A stretch of DNA of 64,000 bases, taken from Intestinimonas butyriciproducens (lineage in GTDB: Bacteria > Bacillota > Clostridia > Oscillospirales > Oscillospiraceae). The DNA is taken from assembly GCF_004154955.1 (NCBI RefSeq), contig NZ_CP011524.1, forward strand, positions 1,736,001 to 1,800,000. Reading direction: 5' to 3'. Positions 34,244 to 43,172 of this stretch are shown here, piece by piece. The position numbers and the translations under genes were made by a program. The notes beneath the pieces were generated by a model, which was given only the letters and a program-made list of their open reading frames with translations, had not been told where the DNA came from and made no database searches. Position 1 is the stretch's first letter. The number at the start of each line of letters is the position of its first letter.

Positions 34244-35739
34244 GTCTTATTACCTTCTTTGATGATAATATCGATCAGCGCGTCCATGGTGGCCTGTGCC
34301 GCCACTCTGGTGCGGATACCGTACCGTCTCGCTTCGGCGGCGGTCTGCTCGCCGATACATGCTCCCAGGACCCTGCTGAAATCCAAATCTTCTCCCACAG
34401 AGTGGGAAAAGCCCCGCACCGTGGAGGCACTGGTAAAGGTGACGATATCCACCTTATCCTCCCGAATCAGGGCCCGAAGGGCAGCGGCATGCTCACTTTC
34501 ATAGGCTGTGGTGTAGCAGTGGATGTCATCATAAGGAATCTTACCGCGCTCCAGCGCTTCCGTCAAGGCCGGAGAACCCAGTTCAGCCCTGAGGATGAGG
34601 ACCCGTCCGGACACCATTCCGGCCAGACCTGCGCCCAGATGGGCGGCATCATAGACCGCCGGGATATAGTCCGCCCGGAGTCCATGCTTTCTGAGCTCCC
34701 GATCCGTACCCGGACCAATGGCAGCCAGCGTCATTCCACTGAGTGCCCGCGCATCTTTTCCTTCGCGCTCCAGCATGCCCCAGAGGGCCTCTACGCCTGC
34801 GGGGCTGGTCAGAACCAGATGCGTGTAATCGCCCAGCCGATTCAGCGCCGCCTCCATTTCCGGGCAGGGGATGATGGGCTCGGTGCGGATACATGGATAT
34901 TCATATACGTCGGCGCCCAGCTTGCTGAGCCGCCCTGCCAGTGTGCCAGACCGCTCCCGCGGGCGGGTGACCACGATTTTCTTTCCTTTGAGCGGCAGGG
35001 CATCAAACCAGTCGAACTTTTCCGCCAGAGCGCACACTGGGCCGACAATGCTGATCGCCGGGCTTGTCACCGCCTGTTCTGTCGCCGTCTGCGCCAGAGT
35101 CCCCACCGTCGCATTGAAGCGGCGCTGCCGGGGCGTTGTCCCCTGCTCTACGATGGCCGCCGGCATATCGGCATTCATCCCCGCCTCCAAGAGTCCGGCG
35201 CAGATATCCGGCAGACTGGTGACGCCCATCAGAAAGACCAGTGTTCCCCGTGTCCTCACCAGGGCTTCAAAGTCGATTTCCAGCGGCTTTCCCGCCCGGG
35301 CGTGGCCGGTGATGATATGGAGGGACGATGTAAACTCCCGGTGTGTCACCGGGATTCCACCATAAGCGGGAACCGCAATGGCCGAGGTAATGCCGGGCAC
35401 CTCCTCAAAGGACACGCCGTGTTCTGTAAGCAGTTCCAGCTCCTCGCCGCCCCGGCCGAACAGGAACGGGTCCCCTCCCTTCAGGCGCACCACACGTTTG
35501 CCCTCCAGAGCCTTGTTCAGCAAAAGACGGTTGATCTGCTCCTGTGGAACCAGATGGTGGGACGCCTCCTTGCCCACATTGATCTTTTCCGCATTCTCCG
35601 GCATCAGGGACAAAATCGCAGGACTCACCAGGCGGTCATACACAACCACTTGTGCCTCCAGCAGAGCTTCGCGGCCCTTGACCGTGAGGAGCCCCGGATC
35701 TCCCGGCCCCGCGCCTACCAGCGTTACCTTACCAATCAT
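34234..35739 (-). CDS. cobA-hemD: Fused uroporphyrinogen-III C-methyltransferase / uroporphyrinogen-III synthase (CobA-HemD)
   Basis: Bifunctional protein of 501 residues. Residues 1-~240 are the SAM-dependent methyltransferase that makes precorrin-2 (VTLVGAGPGDPGLLTVKG, RLKGGDPFLFGRGGEE, TGHARAGK). Residues ~250-501 are uroporphyrinogen-III synthase (KIVVTRPRERSGTLAGRL ... FTSASTVRGF). The fusion links ring closure to the B12/siroheme branch and is common in Clostridia. It overlaps hemC upstream by four bases and hemB downstream by ten. With no hemE in sight, uroporphyrinogen III here is probably destined for corrinoids. Confidence 0.96.
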   Translation of the reverse strand: MIGKVTLVGAGPGDPGLLTVKGREALLEAQVVVYDRLVSPAILSLMPENAEKINVGKEASHHLVPQEQINRLLLNKALEGKRVVRLKGGDPFLFGRGGEELELLTEHGVSFEEVPGITSAIAVPAYGGIPVTHREFTSSLHIITGHARAGKPLEIDFEALVRTRGTLVFLMGVTSLPDICAGLLEAGMNADMPAAIVEQGTTPRQRRFNATVGTLAQTATEQAVTSPAISIVGPVCALAEKFDWFDALPLKGKKIVVTRPRERSGTLAGRLSKLGADVYEYPCIRTEPIIPCPEMEAALNRLGDYTHLVLTSPAGVEALWGMLEREGKDARALSGMTLAAIGPGTDRELRKHGLRADYIPAVYDAAHLGAGLAGMVSGRVLILRAELGSPALTEALERGKIPYDDIHCYTTAYESEHAAALRALIREDKVDIVTFTSASTVRGFSHSVGEDLDFSRVLGACIGEQTAAEARRYGIRTRVAAQATMDALIDIIIKEGNKTWN

Positions 35740-36614
35740 GCGTCTCCCTCCCTGATGCGCTCCGCCAACTCAATTCCAAGGGCCTCTCCCCGGGTGCGGG
35801 GACCGGAAATCGCATCGAACCTCGCCTCTCCGTCAGGGCCCACATCCATCCCCCGCAGGATCAACGTATCTCCTTCCACCGTGGCAAAGGCCGCCACCGG
35901 CGAGGAGCAGCCGCCGTCCAGTCTGCGGACAAAGGCCCGCTCCGCAAGGGCGCAGTCGGTCCCATCCCGGTCCCGGAACCGCTCCAGCCAGGAGACATCC
36001 TCCCCTGCTCGGACCTGGACAGCCAGAATTCCCTGTCCGGCAGCGGGGATCATCTCCTCCGTTGTGAAATACCGTGCAATCCGCTCCTCCAGACCAAGGC
36101 GCCTGAGGCCGGCTGCCGCCAGTACCAGCGCGGCATATTGTCCCTCGTCCAGCTTTCTAAGCCGGGTCTGGACATTTCCGCGCACGGGCGCCACAGGCTG
36201 CCCGGGGAACAGCCTCCTGAGCTGCAGGGTCCGGCGCGCGCTGGCACAACCGATGGGCTTGGTCGGGTCCAGTTCCCCCACCCCGAGAGGCAGCACCAGC
36301 GCGTCCCTGGGGTCCTCCCTATGTGAAAACCCCGCCAAAGGCAATCTGGGGTCCAGCTCCATGGGCAGGTCCTTACAGCTATGTACGGTAAAATCCACCT
36401 GTCCGTCCAGAAGCGCAGCGTCCAGCTCCTTGACAAAAAGGCCCTTGCCCCCCACTTTATCCAGGGTGCGGTCCAAGATCTTGTCGCCGGTTGTCTTCAT
36501 GGTGACCAGCTCGATGTGAATCATCGGGTCCCATGTCCGAACAGCATCCATGACCGTCTCAGTCTGAACAACGGCCAGAAGGCTCTCCCGGCTTCCCGCT
36601 CTGAGTCTCTTCAA
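35736..36614 (-). CDS. hemC: Hydroxymethylbilane synthase (porphobilinogen deaminase) HemC
   Basis: Polymerises four porphobilinogens into hydroxymethylbilane. The 292-residue product has the cofactor-attachment cysteine C236 in LDGGCSSPVAAFA, the catalytic aspartate region VHSCKDLPMELDP, and arginine-rich substrate-binding blocks (GCASARRTLQLRRLFPG, VRGNVQTRLRKLD). The start overlaps the precorrin-2 dehydrogenase stop by four bases. Confidence 0.97.
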   Translation of the reverse strand: MKRLRAGSRESLLAVVQTETVMDAVRTWDPMIHIELVTMKTTGDKILDRTLDKVGGKGLFVKELDAALLDGQVDFTVHSCKDLPMELDPRLPLAGFSHREDPRDALVLPLGVGELDPTKPIGCASARRTLQLRRLFPGQPVAPVRGNVQTRLRKLDEGQYAALVLAAAGLRRLGLEERIARYFTTEEMIPAAGQGILAVQVRAGEDVSWLERFRDRDGTDCALAERAFVRRLDGGCSSPVAAFATVEGDTLILRGMDVGPDGEARFDAISGPRTRGEALGIELAERIREGDA

Positions 36615-37063
36615 TCCAATTCCTCCAATGCTTTTCGCACTGCGCTTGCCGCTTCTGCGGCCCTGCGGTGGTCGCCGCCGCTGTGGGAGACCAGGCCCAC
36701 CGTCACGCCGCCATGTTCACAGACAGCCGGAAAAAAGAAGGTGCACTCCTCCCGGCGATCCGCCACGCTGACGGGGATGCCCAGTTTCCTCGCCTCTTCC
36801 CCAACCGACCGGTTCACCTCCCGGTCATCTGTGGCCGCCACAGCCAGAAAAGCGCCCGCAAGATCTCCCGGCACATAGACACGTGGGACCCAATCGATGT
36901 TCCTCACGCCGCCCTTCCATTCGGGTGCGATCACCGTTACAGACGCGCCAAATTCGCCCAGGACCGCCGCCCTGCGGGCGGCGATGGCCCCACCGCCCAC
37001 GATCACACATCGTCTGCCGTACAGGTCAACAAATAGCGGGAAACAGGATGCGTTTTTCTCCAT
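36611..37063 (-). CDS. Precorrin-2 dehydrogenase (SirC / CysG N-terminal type)
   Basis: NAD-dependent oxidation of precorrin-2 to sirohydrochlorin, the substrate for cobalt insertion by CbiK. The 150-residue protein is a single Rossmann domain: FPLFVDLYGRRCVIVGGGAIAARRAAVL with the GGG nucleotide loop, AVAATDDREVNRSV, and VSVADRREECTFFFPAV. It is shorter than Met8p/CysG because the dimerisation/chelatase part is missing, so it is probably only a dehydrogenase. Its ATG lies 38 bases inside the hemA 3' end in another frame. Confidence 0.9.
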   Translation of the reverse strand: MEKNASCFPLFVDLYGRRCVIVGGGAIAARRAAVLGEFGASVTVIAPEWKGGVRNIDWVPRVYVPGDLAGAFLAVAATDDREVNRSVGEEARKLGIPVSVADRREECTFFFPAVCEHGGVTVGLVSHSGGDHRRAAEAASAVRKALEELD

Positions 37064-38279
37064 GGCAATTCTCCCTCTCCCGGCTCCGGACGGCGGTATG
37101 GACTTTGATCTTCCCCACCACCCGCTCCAGGTCCTCCGGGGTAAAATGCTCCTTTAGCCCGCCGGTCAGCAGATCCACAGCTTTACTGACCGTCAGCTCC
37201 ACCAGTTCCTCCTGCTCCAATCCGTCCTCCAGCTCCGGGTAGGTGAGCACCCGCTCCGTAATGGCCTCTTTCAGGTTCTCAATCGCGGGGAGGCATTTCC
37301 GATAGTTGTGCCACTCGTAGAAACGGCCCATATAATCATCCAAAATATCCAGTACCTCCACAGGGATCTCCCCCCTGTGCTGTTCAGCTCCCAACGTATC
37401 CACATTATAAAGCGTGATGCCGGGAAGCGCTTCTACTCCTGCGTCCACGTCCCGCGGCATAGAGAGATCCACGACCCAGGAAGGCCTTCTCTTGAGCATG
37501 CTCATCTGTTCTGCCGTTACCGTGTAATGGGGACTGGTGGTGGCTGAAAGGACCAAGTCCATCCCCTCCATAGCCGAAAACCGGTCATCATAGGGAACCA
37601 CGCCGCAACCGGCAGGTACCACGGTCTCCCCGTGGCGGTAGGTCCGCAGTGTGACGGTCACCGAGCAGCCGGCTTCGCGGAGAAGAGATGCCGACAGTCG
37701 GCCCATCTCTCCATTGCCAATGACCAGCGCCCGCTTCCCATCCAACTTCCCCATATCCCGTCTCAATACATCGACCGCCCGGGCGGCGGCGGAGGTAGCG
37801 ACTCCGGTAAGCCGAACTTTTGTTTTGATCTCCTTGCCCGCAGCCACAGCGTTTCGAAACAGGGTCTCCAGCACCGGGTCCGCCGTCCCCTGCTCCCTGG
37901 CTATGCCGATGGCCGCCTTCACCTGGGAGATAATCTGATCCTCTCCCCAGATCTGAGACTTGAGCCCCCCGGCTACCTCCATGAGGTGCCTGGCCGCCGC
38001 GCTGCCACGTCGCGTCACGAAAGCGCCGGCAAACGGAGCATATTCCAGCCCCACCGCGCCGCAAAGGATTTCGTCCGGCTTCAGATCGCTCTCTGGGGCG
38101 CACGAGAGATAGAGCTCCGTACGATTGCAGGTGGAGATGAGCGCACAACCCAGAATCCGTAGATTCTGGGCTCGGATCCGCCCCACCAGCGCTCCCACCT
38201 GCGCCCTGGTAAAGGAAAGCTGCTCCCGCAGCTCAATAGGCGCCTGACTGTAGTCCAGACCGGACATCAGAATGACCAT
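37026..38279 (-). CDS. hemA: Glutamyl-tRNA reductase HemA
   Basis: NADPH-dependent reduction of Glu-tRNA(Glu) to glutamate-1-semialdehyde, the first step of tetrapyrrole synthesis. The 417-residue product has the catalytic cysteine C51 in STCNRTELYLS, the GEDQIISQVKAA block, and the NADPH-binding ALVIGNGEMGRLSASLL. The final ~12 codons overlap the next gene by 38 bases. It follows cbiL after 36 bases without an evident promoter, so it is probably transcribed with the cobalamin genes. A slightly later ATG (fifth codon) is an alternative start. Confidence 0.96.
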   Translation of the reverse strand: MVILMSGLDYSQAPIELREQLSFTRAQVGALVGRIRAQNLRILGCALISTCNRTELYLSCAPESDLKPDEILCGAVGLEYAPFAGAFVTRRGSAAARHLMEVAGGLKSQIWGEDQIISQVKAAIGIAREQGTADPVLETLFRNAVAAGKEIKTKVRLTGVATSAAARAVDVLRRDMGKLDGKRALVIGNGEMGRLSASLLREAGCSVTVTLRTYRHGETVVPAGCGVVPYDDRFSAMEGMDLVLSATTSPHYTVTAEQMSMLKRRPSWVVDLSMPRDVDAGVEALPGITLYNVDTLGAEQHRGEIPVEVLDILDDYMGRFYEWHNYRKCLPAIENLKEAITERVLTYPELEDGLEQEELVELTVSKAVDLLTGGLKEHFTPEDLERVVGKIKVHTAVRSRERENCHGEKRILFPAIC

Positions 38280-38315
38280 GGAAAAACACTTCCTTGAGAC
38301 AGTTTGATAATCAGA

Positions 38316-38996
38316 CTATTCCTTAACGAGCACCACTGAAAAATAACCGGTGCCGTCCGTCATATCCGCAAAGCGGGGGTATAACGCTTCTCCCTTCATG
38401 CCGCAGTTGGCCACCATGGAGGCCCTCTCCAGAAGCCCCTTCTCCCGCAGGAGCGCCTGCAGTTCTCCGATGCTTTTTCCCGCCTTCATGAACACTTTAT
38501 TGGCCGGAATGTCCAGGCAGTCGGCCGCCTCATGAGAAGCCGGAACGATGAGAAGCCGTTCCGCCCCTTCACACAGGGATGTATTGAGCCGGGCAGCCAC
38601 GGCACAGAAGGAAGGAACGCCCGGGATCAGCTCAGCCTCATAGCCGCGGGCGAGAACCTTCCTGTGGACGTAAATATAGGTAGAGTACACTGTGGGGTCT
38701 CCCAGTGTAATAAAGGCCACGCTCCGCCCCTGATCCAGCAGTGCGCAGATATCCTCCGCGATTCTCTCATAACACCCGTCCAGCAGGCTTCGATCCCGTA
38801 CCATGGGGGTAGGACAGCAAAGGAGCTCTTTCCCCTCCACAAACTCTCTGACGATATGGAGTGCGGTTTTCTCTCCCGCTCCCTTGTCCGGAACCGCCAC
38901 CACGTCAGCCCCGCGCAGGATGCGCTCGGCCTTTCTGGTCACTAGCTCCGGATCTCCGGGCCCTACGCCAACCCCATACAGTTTTCCCTGATCCAT
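38316..38996 (-). CDS. cbiL: Cobalt-factor II / precorrin-2 C20-methyltransferase CbiL
   Basis: SAM-dependent methyltransferase acting at C20 of the cobalt-loaded ring. The product from ATG 38996 is 226 residues with the family start KLYGVGVGPGDPELVTRKA, then ITLGDPTVYSTYIYVH and the ELIPGVPSFCAVAARL block that separates CbiL/CobI from its paralogues. Residues coded further upstream in the frame belong to cbiO sequence. GGAGA lies about 12 bases before the ATG. It is located after the cobalt transporter and before hemA. Confidence 0.93.
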   Translation of the reverse strand: MDQGKLYGVGVGPGDPELVTRKAERILRGADVVAVPDKGAGEKTALHIVREFVEGKELLCCPTPMVRDRSLLDGCYERIAEDICALLDQGRSVAFITLGDPTVYSTYIYVHRKVLARGYEAELIPGVPSFCAVAARLNTSLCEGAERLLIVPASHEAADCLDIPANKVFMKAGKSIGELQALLREKGLLERASMVANCGMKGEALYPRFADMTDGTGYFSVVLVKE

Positions 38997-39003
38997 ATAA
39001 ATG

Positions 39004-39849
39004 TCACGTCTCCTGTAGCAGTCTATTGATCTCTCTCCGCGCCGCACCGATGGTGGCGGCGGACCGGTCAGCGTCCAGCCCGTCCCTGTCCCGCAGGATC
39101 TCCATCAGATGGGCGATGCGCGGCAGGCGCAAATGATTCTCCCGCAGCAGCTCCGGCTGGGAAAAAAGCGCCTCTGTGGTCCCCTCCGCCGCTATCTTTC
39201 CTCCGTTGAGGAGGTAGGCATAGTCACAGTAAAGGGGTACGATATCCATATCGTGGGTGGCAATGATAATCGTCATCCCCAGCCTGCCGCGCAGCTCGGC
39301 GAGGAGACGCATAATATCGCTGACCCCCTGGGGGTCCAAGCCAGCCGTAGGTTCATCCAGAATCACCACGCTGGGCTCCATCACCAGCACCCCGGCGATG
39401 GCCACTCGCTTTTTTTGCCCAAAGGACAACGCATGGGTAGGTTTTCCCTTCAGATGGGTCACGCCGGTCCACTCCATCGCCTCATCCACCCGGCGGCGCA
39501 CCTCCTCCTCAGGAAGTCCCAGATTTACGCCTCCAAATGAGATGTCACGATATACGTCGGCGGAAAAAAGCTGGTCATCCGGGTCCTGAAAGACGATACC
39601 CACCTGCTTGCGGACGGATATGAGCCCCTTTCGATCATACGTGACAGGGACGCCGTCCACCCTCACTTCCCCGCCGGCCGGGGTGAGGACTCCGTTCAGA
39701 TTTAAAAACAGGGTGGACTTTCCGGCCCCGTTTGCGCCCAAAATTCCTGTCATTTTCCCCCGCTCCGCCCGGAACGAGATGTGGTCCAGCGCCACCGTGC
39801 CGTCCTCATAGGTATAATAAAGGTCCCTTGCCTCAATGGCATAGGTCAT
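39004..39849 (-). CDS. cbiO: Cobalt ECF transporter ATPase CbiO
   Basis: ATP-binding component of the CbiMNQO cobalt importer. The 281-residue product has Walker A GANGAGKST (38-46), Q-loop FQDPDDQLFSADVYRDI, signature LSFGQKKRVAIAG, Walker B VVILDEPTAGLD and the switch histidine in ATHDMDIV. The FQDPDDQLF sequence is characteristic of ECF-type ATPases. ATG 39849 overlaps the cbiQ stop as ATGA; the longer frame upstream reads cbiQ. A single ATPase is present, so it should act as a homodimer. Confidence 0.95.
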   Translation of the reverse strand: MTYAIEARDLYYTYEDGTVALDHISFRAERGKMTGILGANGAGKSTLFLNLNGVLTPAGGEVRVDGVPVTYDRKGLISVRKQVGIVFQDPDDQLFSADVYRDISFGGVNLGLPEEEVRRRVDEAMEWTGVTHLKGKPTHALSFGQKKRVAIAGVLVMEPSVVILDEPTAGLDPQGVSDIMRLLAELRGRLGMTIIIATHDMDIVPLYCDYAYLLNGGKIAAEGTTEALFSQPELLRENHLRLPRIAHLMEILRDRDGLDADRSAATIGAARREINRLLQET

Positions 39850-40628
39850 TTCAGCACCCCGCTTTCCGCGAAAAATACCAGAAGTTGCAGCGCTACTACG
39901 CCAATGCCCCAGAAATAGAGTTTTTTCCCATTCTGATACTCCATGGGCAGCGTAACAAGACTCCCGGTATATCCTCTGGCCTCCAGCGCAGCGTACACCC
40001 GGTCTCCCTGCCTCCAGGCCCGGAGAAACACCAGCGAAAGCATTGTTCCCACACACTCCAAACTCTGCCGAAACCCCTGATAACCGAGCCTGGACTCCTG
40101 GGCCACACGGATACGTCCTGCCGTGTCCATCAGGACAAAGATAAACCGATAGATGAGTTCCATAAGCTCCACCAGCAGCCGGGGCACATGGAGCCGCTCC
40201 AGCGCCATGGTGAGATCGGTCACAGGCGTATTGAGCGACAAAAAATACATGGCGGAGATAGCGCCCAATGCTTTACAAAAAACCATCAGACCCATCCGGA
40301 GATAACCAACAGTGATTCCCCACCGGAAGCGTCCCAACAGGCGAAAAGCGCACAGCGCCTCCGTCTCCTCAGAAACCGGCCGCAATACGACGGTAGCGCA
40401 GCCGATGATCAAAAAAGCCAGCGGGATCTTCAGAAAATGAAGCACCGTTTTCGGTCTCTGCCCCCCAAGCCCCACCGTGAGTGCCCCCATCACAAGCGCC
40501 GTCACAAGGCCCACGGAAATGCTCTCGCTGAACAGGCACACCAGCAGCACGGCCAGAGAGAACCAGAGCTTTGGGATCGGGTCCACCTCCTTGAGCCGTG
40601 AGGAATATGCGTACCGATCCGTCCCCAT
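39846..40628 (-). CDS. cbiQ: Cobalt ECF transporter transmembrane protein CbiQ
   Basis: Membrane T-component that couples CbiO to the CbiM/CbiN substrate module. The 260-residue product has about five hydrophobic helices and the family segment LGRFRWGITVGYLRMGLMVFCKAL. It also has the coupling region LVFLRAWRQGDRVYAALEARGYTG with the AxxARG-type motif that contacts the ATPase. ATG 40628 lies two bases after the cbiN stop. The first residues (GTDRYAYSSRLKEVDPIPKL) are typical for CbiQ. Confidence 0.94.
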   Translation of the reverse strand: MGTDRYAYSSRLKEVDPIPKLWFSLAVLLVCLFSESISVGLVTALVMGALTVGLGGQRPKTVLHFLKIPLAFLIIGCATVVLRPVSEETEALCAFRLLGRFRWGITVGYLRMGLMVFCKALGAISAMYFLSLNTPVTDLTMALERLHVPRLLVELMELIYRFIFVLMDTAGRIRVAQESRLGYQGFRQSLECVGTMLSLVFLRAWRQGDRVYAALEARGYTGSLVTLPMEYQNGKKLYFWGIGVVALQLLVFFAESGVLK

Positions 40629-40630
40629 GG

Positions 40631-40924
40631 TCACACCCTCTTGGACTCCTCCGGCTTTCTCGCCGTGATGCGCCCCAGCACAAAGCACACGACACCGGAA
40701 CCAAGCGCCGCCTGGAGCGCGAAAAGCAGGGACTCGATCTCCCCGCTGGCAGGCTCCGACAAGGGCTCGAACCAAGGCTCATAGTCGGGATTGGTCTCCT
40801 CGATGAGCGCTCCGGCGATCCCATCGGCTCCGCCAAACTCCGCATCCTTGCAATACCAGAGAGGAAAAGCGGCCAACAGCACGACCAAGGCGATCAGAAT
40901 CACGTTTTTCTGCCAGACTTTCAT
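40631..40924 (-). CDS. cbiN: Cobalt transport accessory protein CbiN
   Basis: Small membrane partner of CbiM needed for loading cobalt into the importer. The product is 97 residues with two hydrophobic helices (near residues 7-25 and 68-88) flanking an extracytoplasmic loop that carries the family signature AEFGGADGIAGALIEE followed by YEPWFEPL. ATG 40924 follows a GAAGGGGGGAAG-like purine stretch. It lies between cbiM (17-base gap) and cbiQ. Confidence 0.95.
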   Translation of the reverse strand: MKVWQKNVILIALVVLLAAFPLWYCKDAEFGGADGIAGALIEETNPDYEPWFEPLSEPASGEIESLLFALQAALGSGVVCFVLGRITARKPEESKRV

Positions 40925-40940
40925 GCTTCTTCCCCCCTCT

Positions 40941-41657
40941 TTATAGTACGGAGAGCTCTTGGAGCTCTGCAGCAGAGTATTTTTCCAGCACATTAAATAC
41001 CACCACGGTCAGCAGCCCCTCGGCAATGGCCAGCGGAATCTGGGTCACGGCAAAGATAGCCAGATACTCCCCAAAATTTCCGTGGACCACCCCCAATTGA
41101 ACGGATGTGGTCACATAGGTGAGCAGGTCCCCCAGGGCTGCGGCAAAGAATACGGCCACAGAGGGCTTGGTCTTCGCTTTTTTCAGCAGCATATAAACAC
41201 CCCAGGACACAAAAGGTCCTACGATGGCCATAGAGAAAACGTTAGCGCCCAAAGTGGTCAGACCGCCGTGGGCCAACAGCAGCGCCTGGAAAAGCAGGAC
41301 AATGAGCCCCAGGATCGTGGTGGCGGTGGGACCGAACAGGATCGCGCCCAGCCCCACTCCGGTGGGATGAGAGCAGGACCCCGTAACCGACGGAATCTTC
41401 AGTGCAGAGAGGACAAAAGCGAATGCGCCGCACATGGCAAGGAGCACTTTCGCTTTGGGATTGAGATCCACCTTCTTTTTAATAGAGAAAAAACCGGAAA
41501 CTACAAATGGGACGCATACCGCCATCCAACCGAATGCCCAAGCCTTGGGCAGCATCCCCTCGGCGATGTGCATAGCTGATGCGCCGGACAGCATAAGGCC
41601 CAGTAGGGCAATGGACGCCGCCAAGAGCCTGAACTTGCGTGGAACATGATACTTCAT
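40941..41657 (-). CDS. cbiM: Cobalt ECF transporter substrate-binding protein CbiM
   Basis: Substrate-specific membrane component of the cobalt importer. The 238-residue product from ATG 41657 (GGAGAG upstream) starts with a cleavable signal. After removal at ...SGASA the mature protein begins MHIAEGMLP, whose N-terminal Met-His places the metal ligands, as in the NikM/CbiM family. Later features are [18 protein letters not shown] and several membrane helices. It is the first gene of cbiMNQO and lies 66 bases from cbiK across a small hairpin. Confidence 0.95.
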   Translation of the reverse strand: MKYHVPRKFRLLAASIALLGLMLSGASAMHIAEGMLPKAWAFGWMAVCVPFVVSGFFSIKKKVDLNPKAKVLLAMCGAFAFVLSALKIPSVTGSCSHPTGVGLGAILFGPTATTILGLIVLLFQALLLAHGGLTTLGANVFSMAIVGPFVSWGVYMLLKKAKTKPSVAVFFAAALGDLLTYVTTSVQLGVVHGNFGEYLAIFAVTQIPLAIAEGLLTVVVFNVLEKYSAAELQELSVL

Positions 41658-41685
41658 CAGAATGCTCTCCTTTATTTCCTCTTGC

Positions 41686-41706
41686 AAAAATTCGCGGCGT
41701 CGCCGC
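41686..41706 (-). terminator. Small hairpin with T5 between cbiK and cbiM
   Basis: GCGGC (41694-41698) pairs with GCCGC (41702-41706) around three bases. On the minus strand GAATTTTTG follows. The 5-bp stem is short, so at most a partial attenuator inside the operon. Confidence 0.35.
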
Positions 41707-41723
41707 ACTCCTGTTTTTCGTTT

Positions 41724-42503
41724 TTATTCGGCCTCCTCGGCGTGCCGGACAAAGACTTCCCGAATCCCAGGATACTCTCCCAATCCGGAAAGCACACACT
41801 TCACGTCATAACCCTGCGCCGCGATCCGGTTTTTCCAGGAGTCCGCCTCATCCCCCGCCAAGTCATTTTTGGCGTGATCCCCTGCCACCACCATCAGCGG
41901 ATAGAGCACGACCTTTTTCACCTCCGGGCGCTCATCCAGCCGATGCAATACCTCTTCCAACCCGGGATATCCCTCTACCGTGCCGACAAGTATATCGGTC
42001 CGCCCCAGATCGTGAAAAACATACTCCAATTGACAGTAGGCGGAATTTGCAAAGTGTTCCGTTCCATGCCCCATAAAGACAAGTGCCGTATCCTTCTCCC
42101 GTGTCGGCAGGACCTGCAGGAGCGCCTGCGCCGTGACCTTGTAATCCTGTACCGTGGTCAGCAAGGGGCGGCCTACGGCCAAGCGCACAAATTTCTCCCG
42201 GAACGGCTCTGTCTGCGCCGCGAGTTTATCGTATTCGTCTCCGTTCATGATGTGTGTGGGCTGGAGCACCACATCGTCGAATCCCTCCGCCGCCAAGCGT
42301 GAGAGGGCCTGCGGCACATCGTCGATATGCAGCCCGTCCCGGCGCTCCAGCTTCCGGAGGATCATGCCGCTGGTAAATGCCCGGCGCTGGACTCTGCCCG
42401 TCATACGCCCGGCGATGTCCCACTCGATGGGCTGAATGGTCTTTTCCAGCGTATCCAGGTGGCTGGTCCCGAAGGATACCACCAACACAGCTTGTCCGGC
42501 CAT
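41724..42503 (-). CDS. cbiK: Sirohydrochlorin cobaltochelatase CbiK
   Basis: Inserts Co(II) into sirohydrochlorin, the entry of the anaerobic cobalamin pathway. The 259-residue product has two similar halves as in class II chelatases: AVLVVSFGTSHLDTLEKTI at the start, the active-site histidine in FMGHGTEHFANSAY, and the second metal-binding region PLMVVAGDHAKNDLAGDE. ATG 42503 has GGAGGGGG ten bases upstream; a GTG three codons earlier is less well placed. No signal peptide, so it is cytoplasmic. Confidence 0.95.
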   Translation of the reverse strand: MAGQAVLVVSFGTSHLDTLEKTIQPIEWDIAGRMTGRVQRRAFTSGMILRKLERRDGLHIDDVPQALSRLAAEGFDDVVLQPTHIMNGDEYDKLAAQTEPFREKFVRLAVGRPLLTTVQDYKVTAQALLQVLPTREKDTALVFMGHGTEHFANSAYCQLEYVFHDLGRTDILVGTVEGYPGLEEVLHRLDERPEVKKVVLYPLMVVAGDHAKNDLAGDEADSWKNRIAAQGYDVKCVLSGLGEYPGIREVFVRHAEEAE

Positions 42504-42523
42504 CGTATCCACCCCCTCCGATA

Positions 42524-43168
42524 TTATTCTCTGGCGTTTCCCGACGCCAGGTACAGCATGGCATTGCAGATACAGGCGGCCACATTGGACCCGCCCTTCC
42601 GACCACGGGCCACGATATAGGGGACCTGCTCGGTGAGCAGGAGCTCCTTGCTCTCCACCACATTGACAAAGCCCACCGGCACGCCAATGACCAGCGCAGG
42701 GCTCAGCTCTCCAGCCTCCATAAGCTCGCAGGCCCGTACCAACGCTGTGGGCGCATTTCCCAGGGCCAGAATCAAAGGCCCCTTCAGCCGCGCGGCCCGC
42801 TCCATGGAGACCGTTGCCCGGGTAACCCCCCGCTCCTTGGCCTCATTGGCCACGTCGACGTCGGACATAAAGCAGAGCACCTCGCCGCCAAACCGCTCCA
42901 ATACCCGTTTATTGATCCCGGAACGTGCCATCTGGGTATCGGTGACGATCGTGCAGCCCTGCCGGATGGCTTCCACGCCTCTCTGTACCGCGCCTTCGGA
43001 AAATACCAGATGATCGGCATAATCAAAATCGGCGGTGGTATGGATGACCCGCTTCACCACGGGCAGCACCTCTGCCGGGAAGCTCCGCTCTCCCAGCTCC
43101 GATTGAATGATCTCCATGCTCCGCGCCTCGATGTCCGCAGGCGCCACTCTCTGCAATTCTACTTTCAT
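42524..43168 (-). CDS. cbiC: Cobalt-precorrin-8 methylmutase CbiC
   Basis: Moves the methyl group from C11 to C12 to give cobyrinate. The 214-residue product carries the proton-transfer histidine H43 in RVIHTTADFDYADHL, at the position known for CobH. Other family blocks are VTDTQMARSGIN and the C-terminal IGVPVGFVNVVESKE, IVARGRKGGSNVAA. It lies four bases after cbiP and 20 before cbiK. Confidence 0.96.
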   Translation of the reverse strand: MKVELQRVAPADIEARSMEIIQSELGERSFPAEVLPVVKRVIHTTADFDYADHLVFSEGAVQRGVEAIRQGCTIVTDTQMARSGINKRVLERFGGEVLCFMSDVDVANEAKERGVTRATVSMERAARLKGPLILALGNAPTALVRACELMEAGELSPALVIGVPVGFVNVVESKELLLTEQVPYIVARGRKGGSNVAACICNAMLYLASGNARE

Positions 43169-43172
43169 ATCT

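Noticed and set aside
34402-36519. A 705-codon plus-strand open frame
   Set aside because: It lies wholly antisense to hemD and hemC, which have complete family motifs. The product is low-complexity and has no ribosome site; GC-rich third positions of the real genes create such shadows.
38280-38315. A separate promoter for hemA
   Set aside because: The 36-base gap has no pair of -35/-10 boxes, so a continuous transcript from cbiL is more likely.
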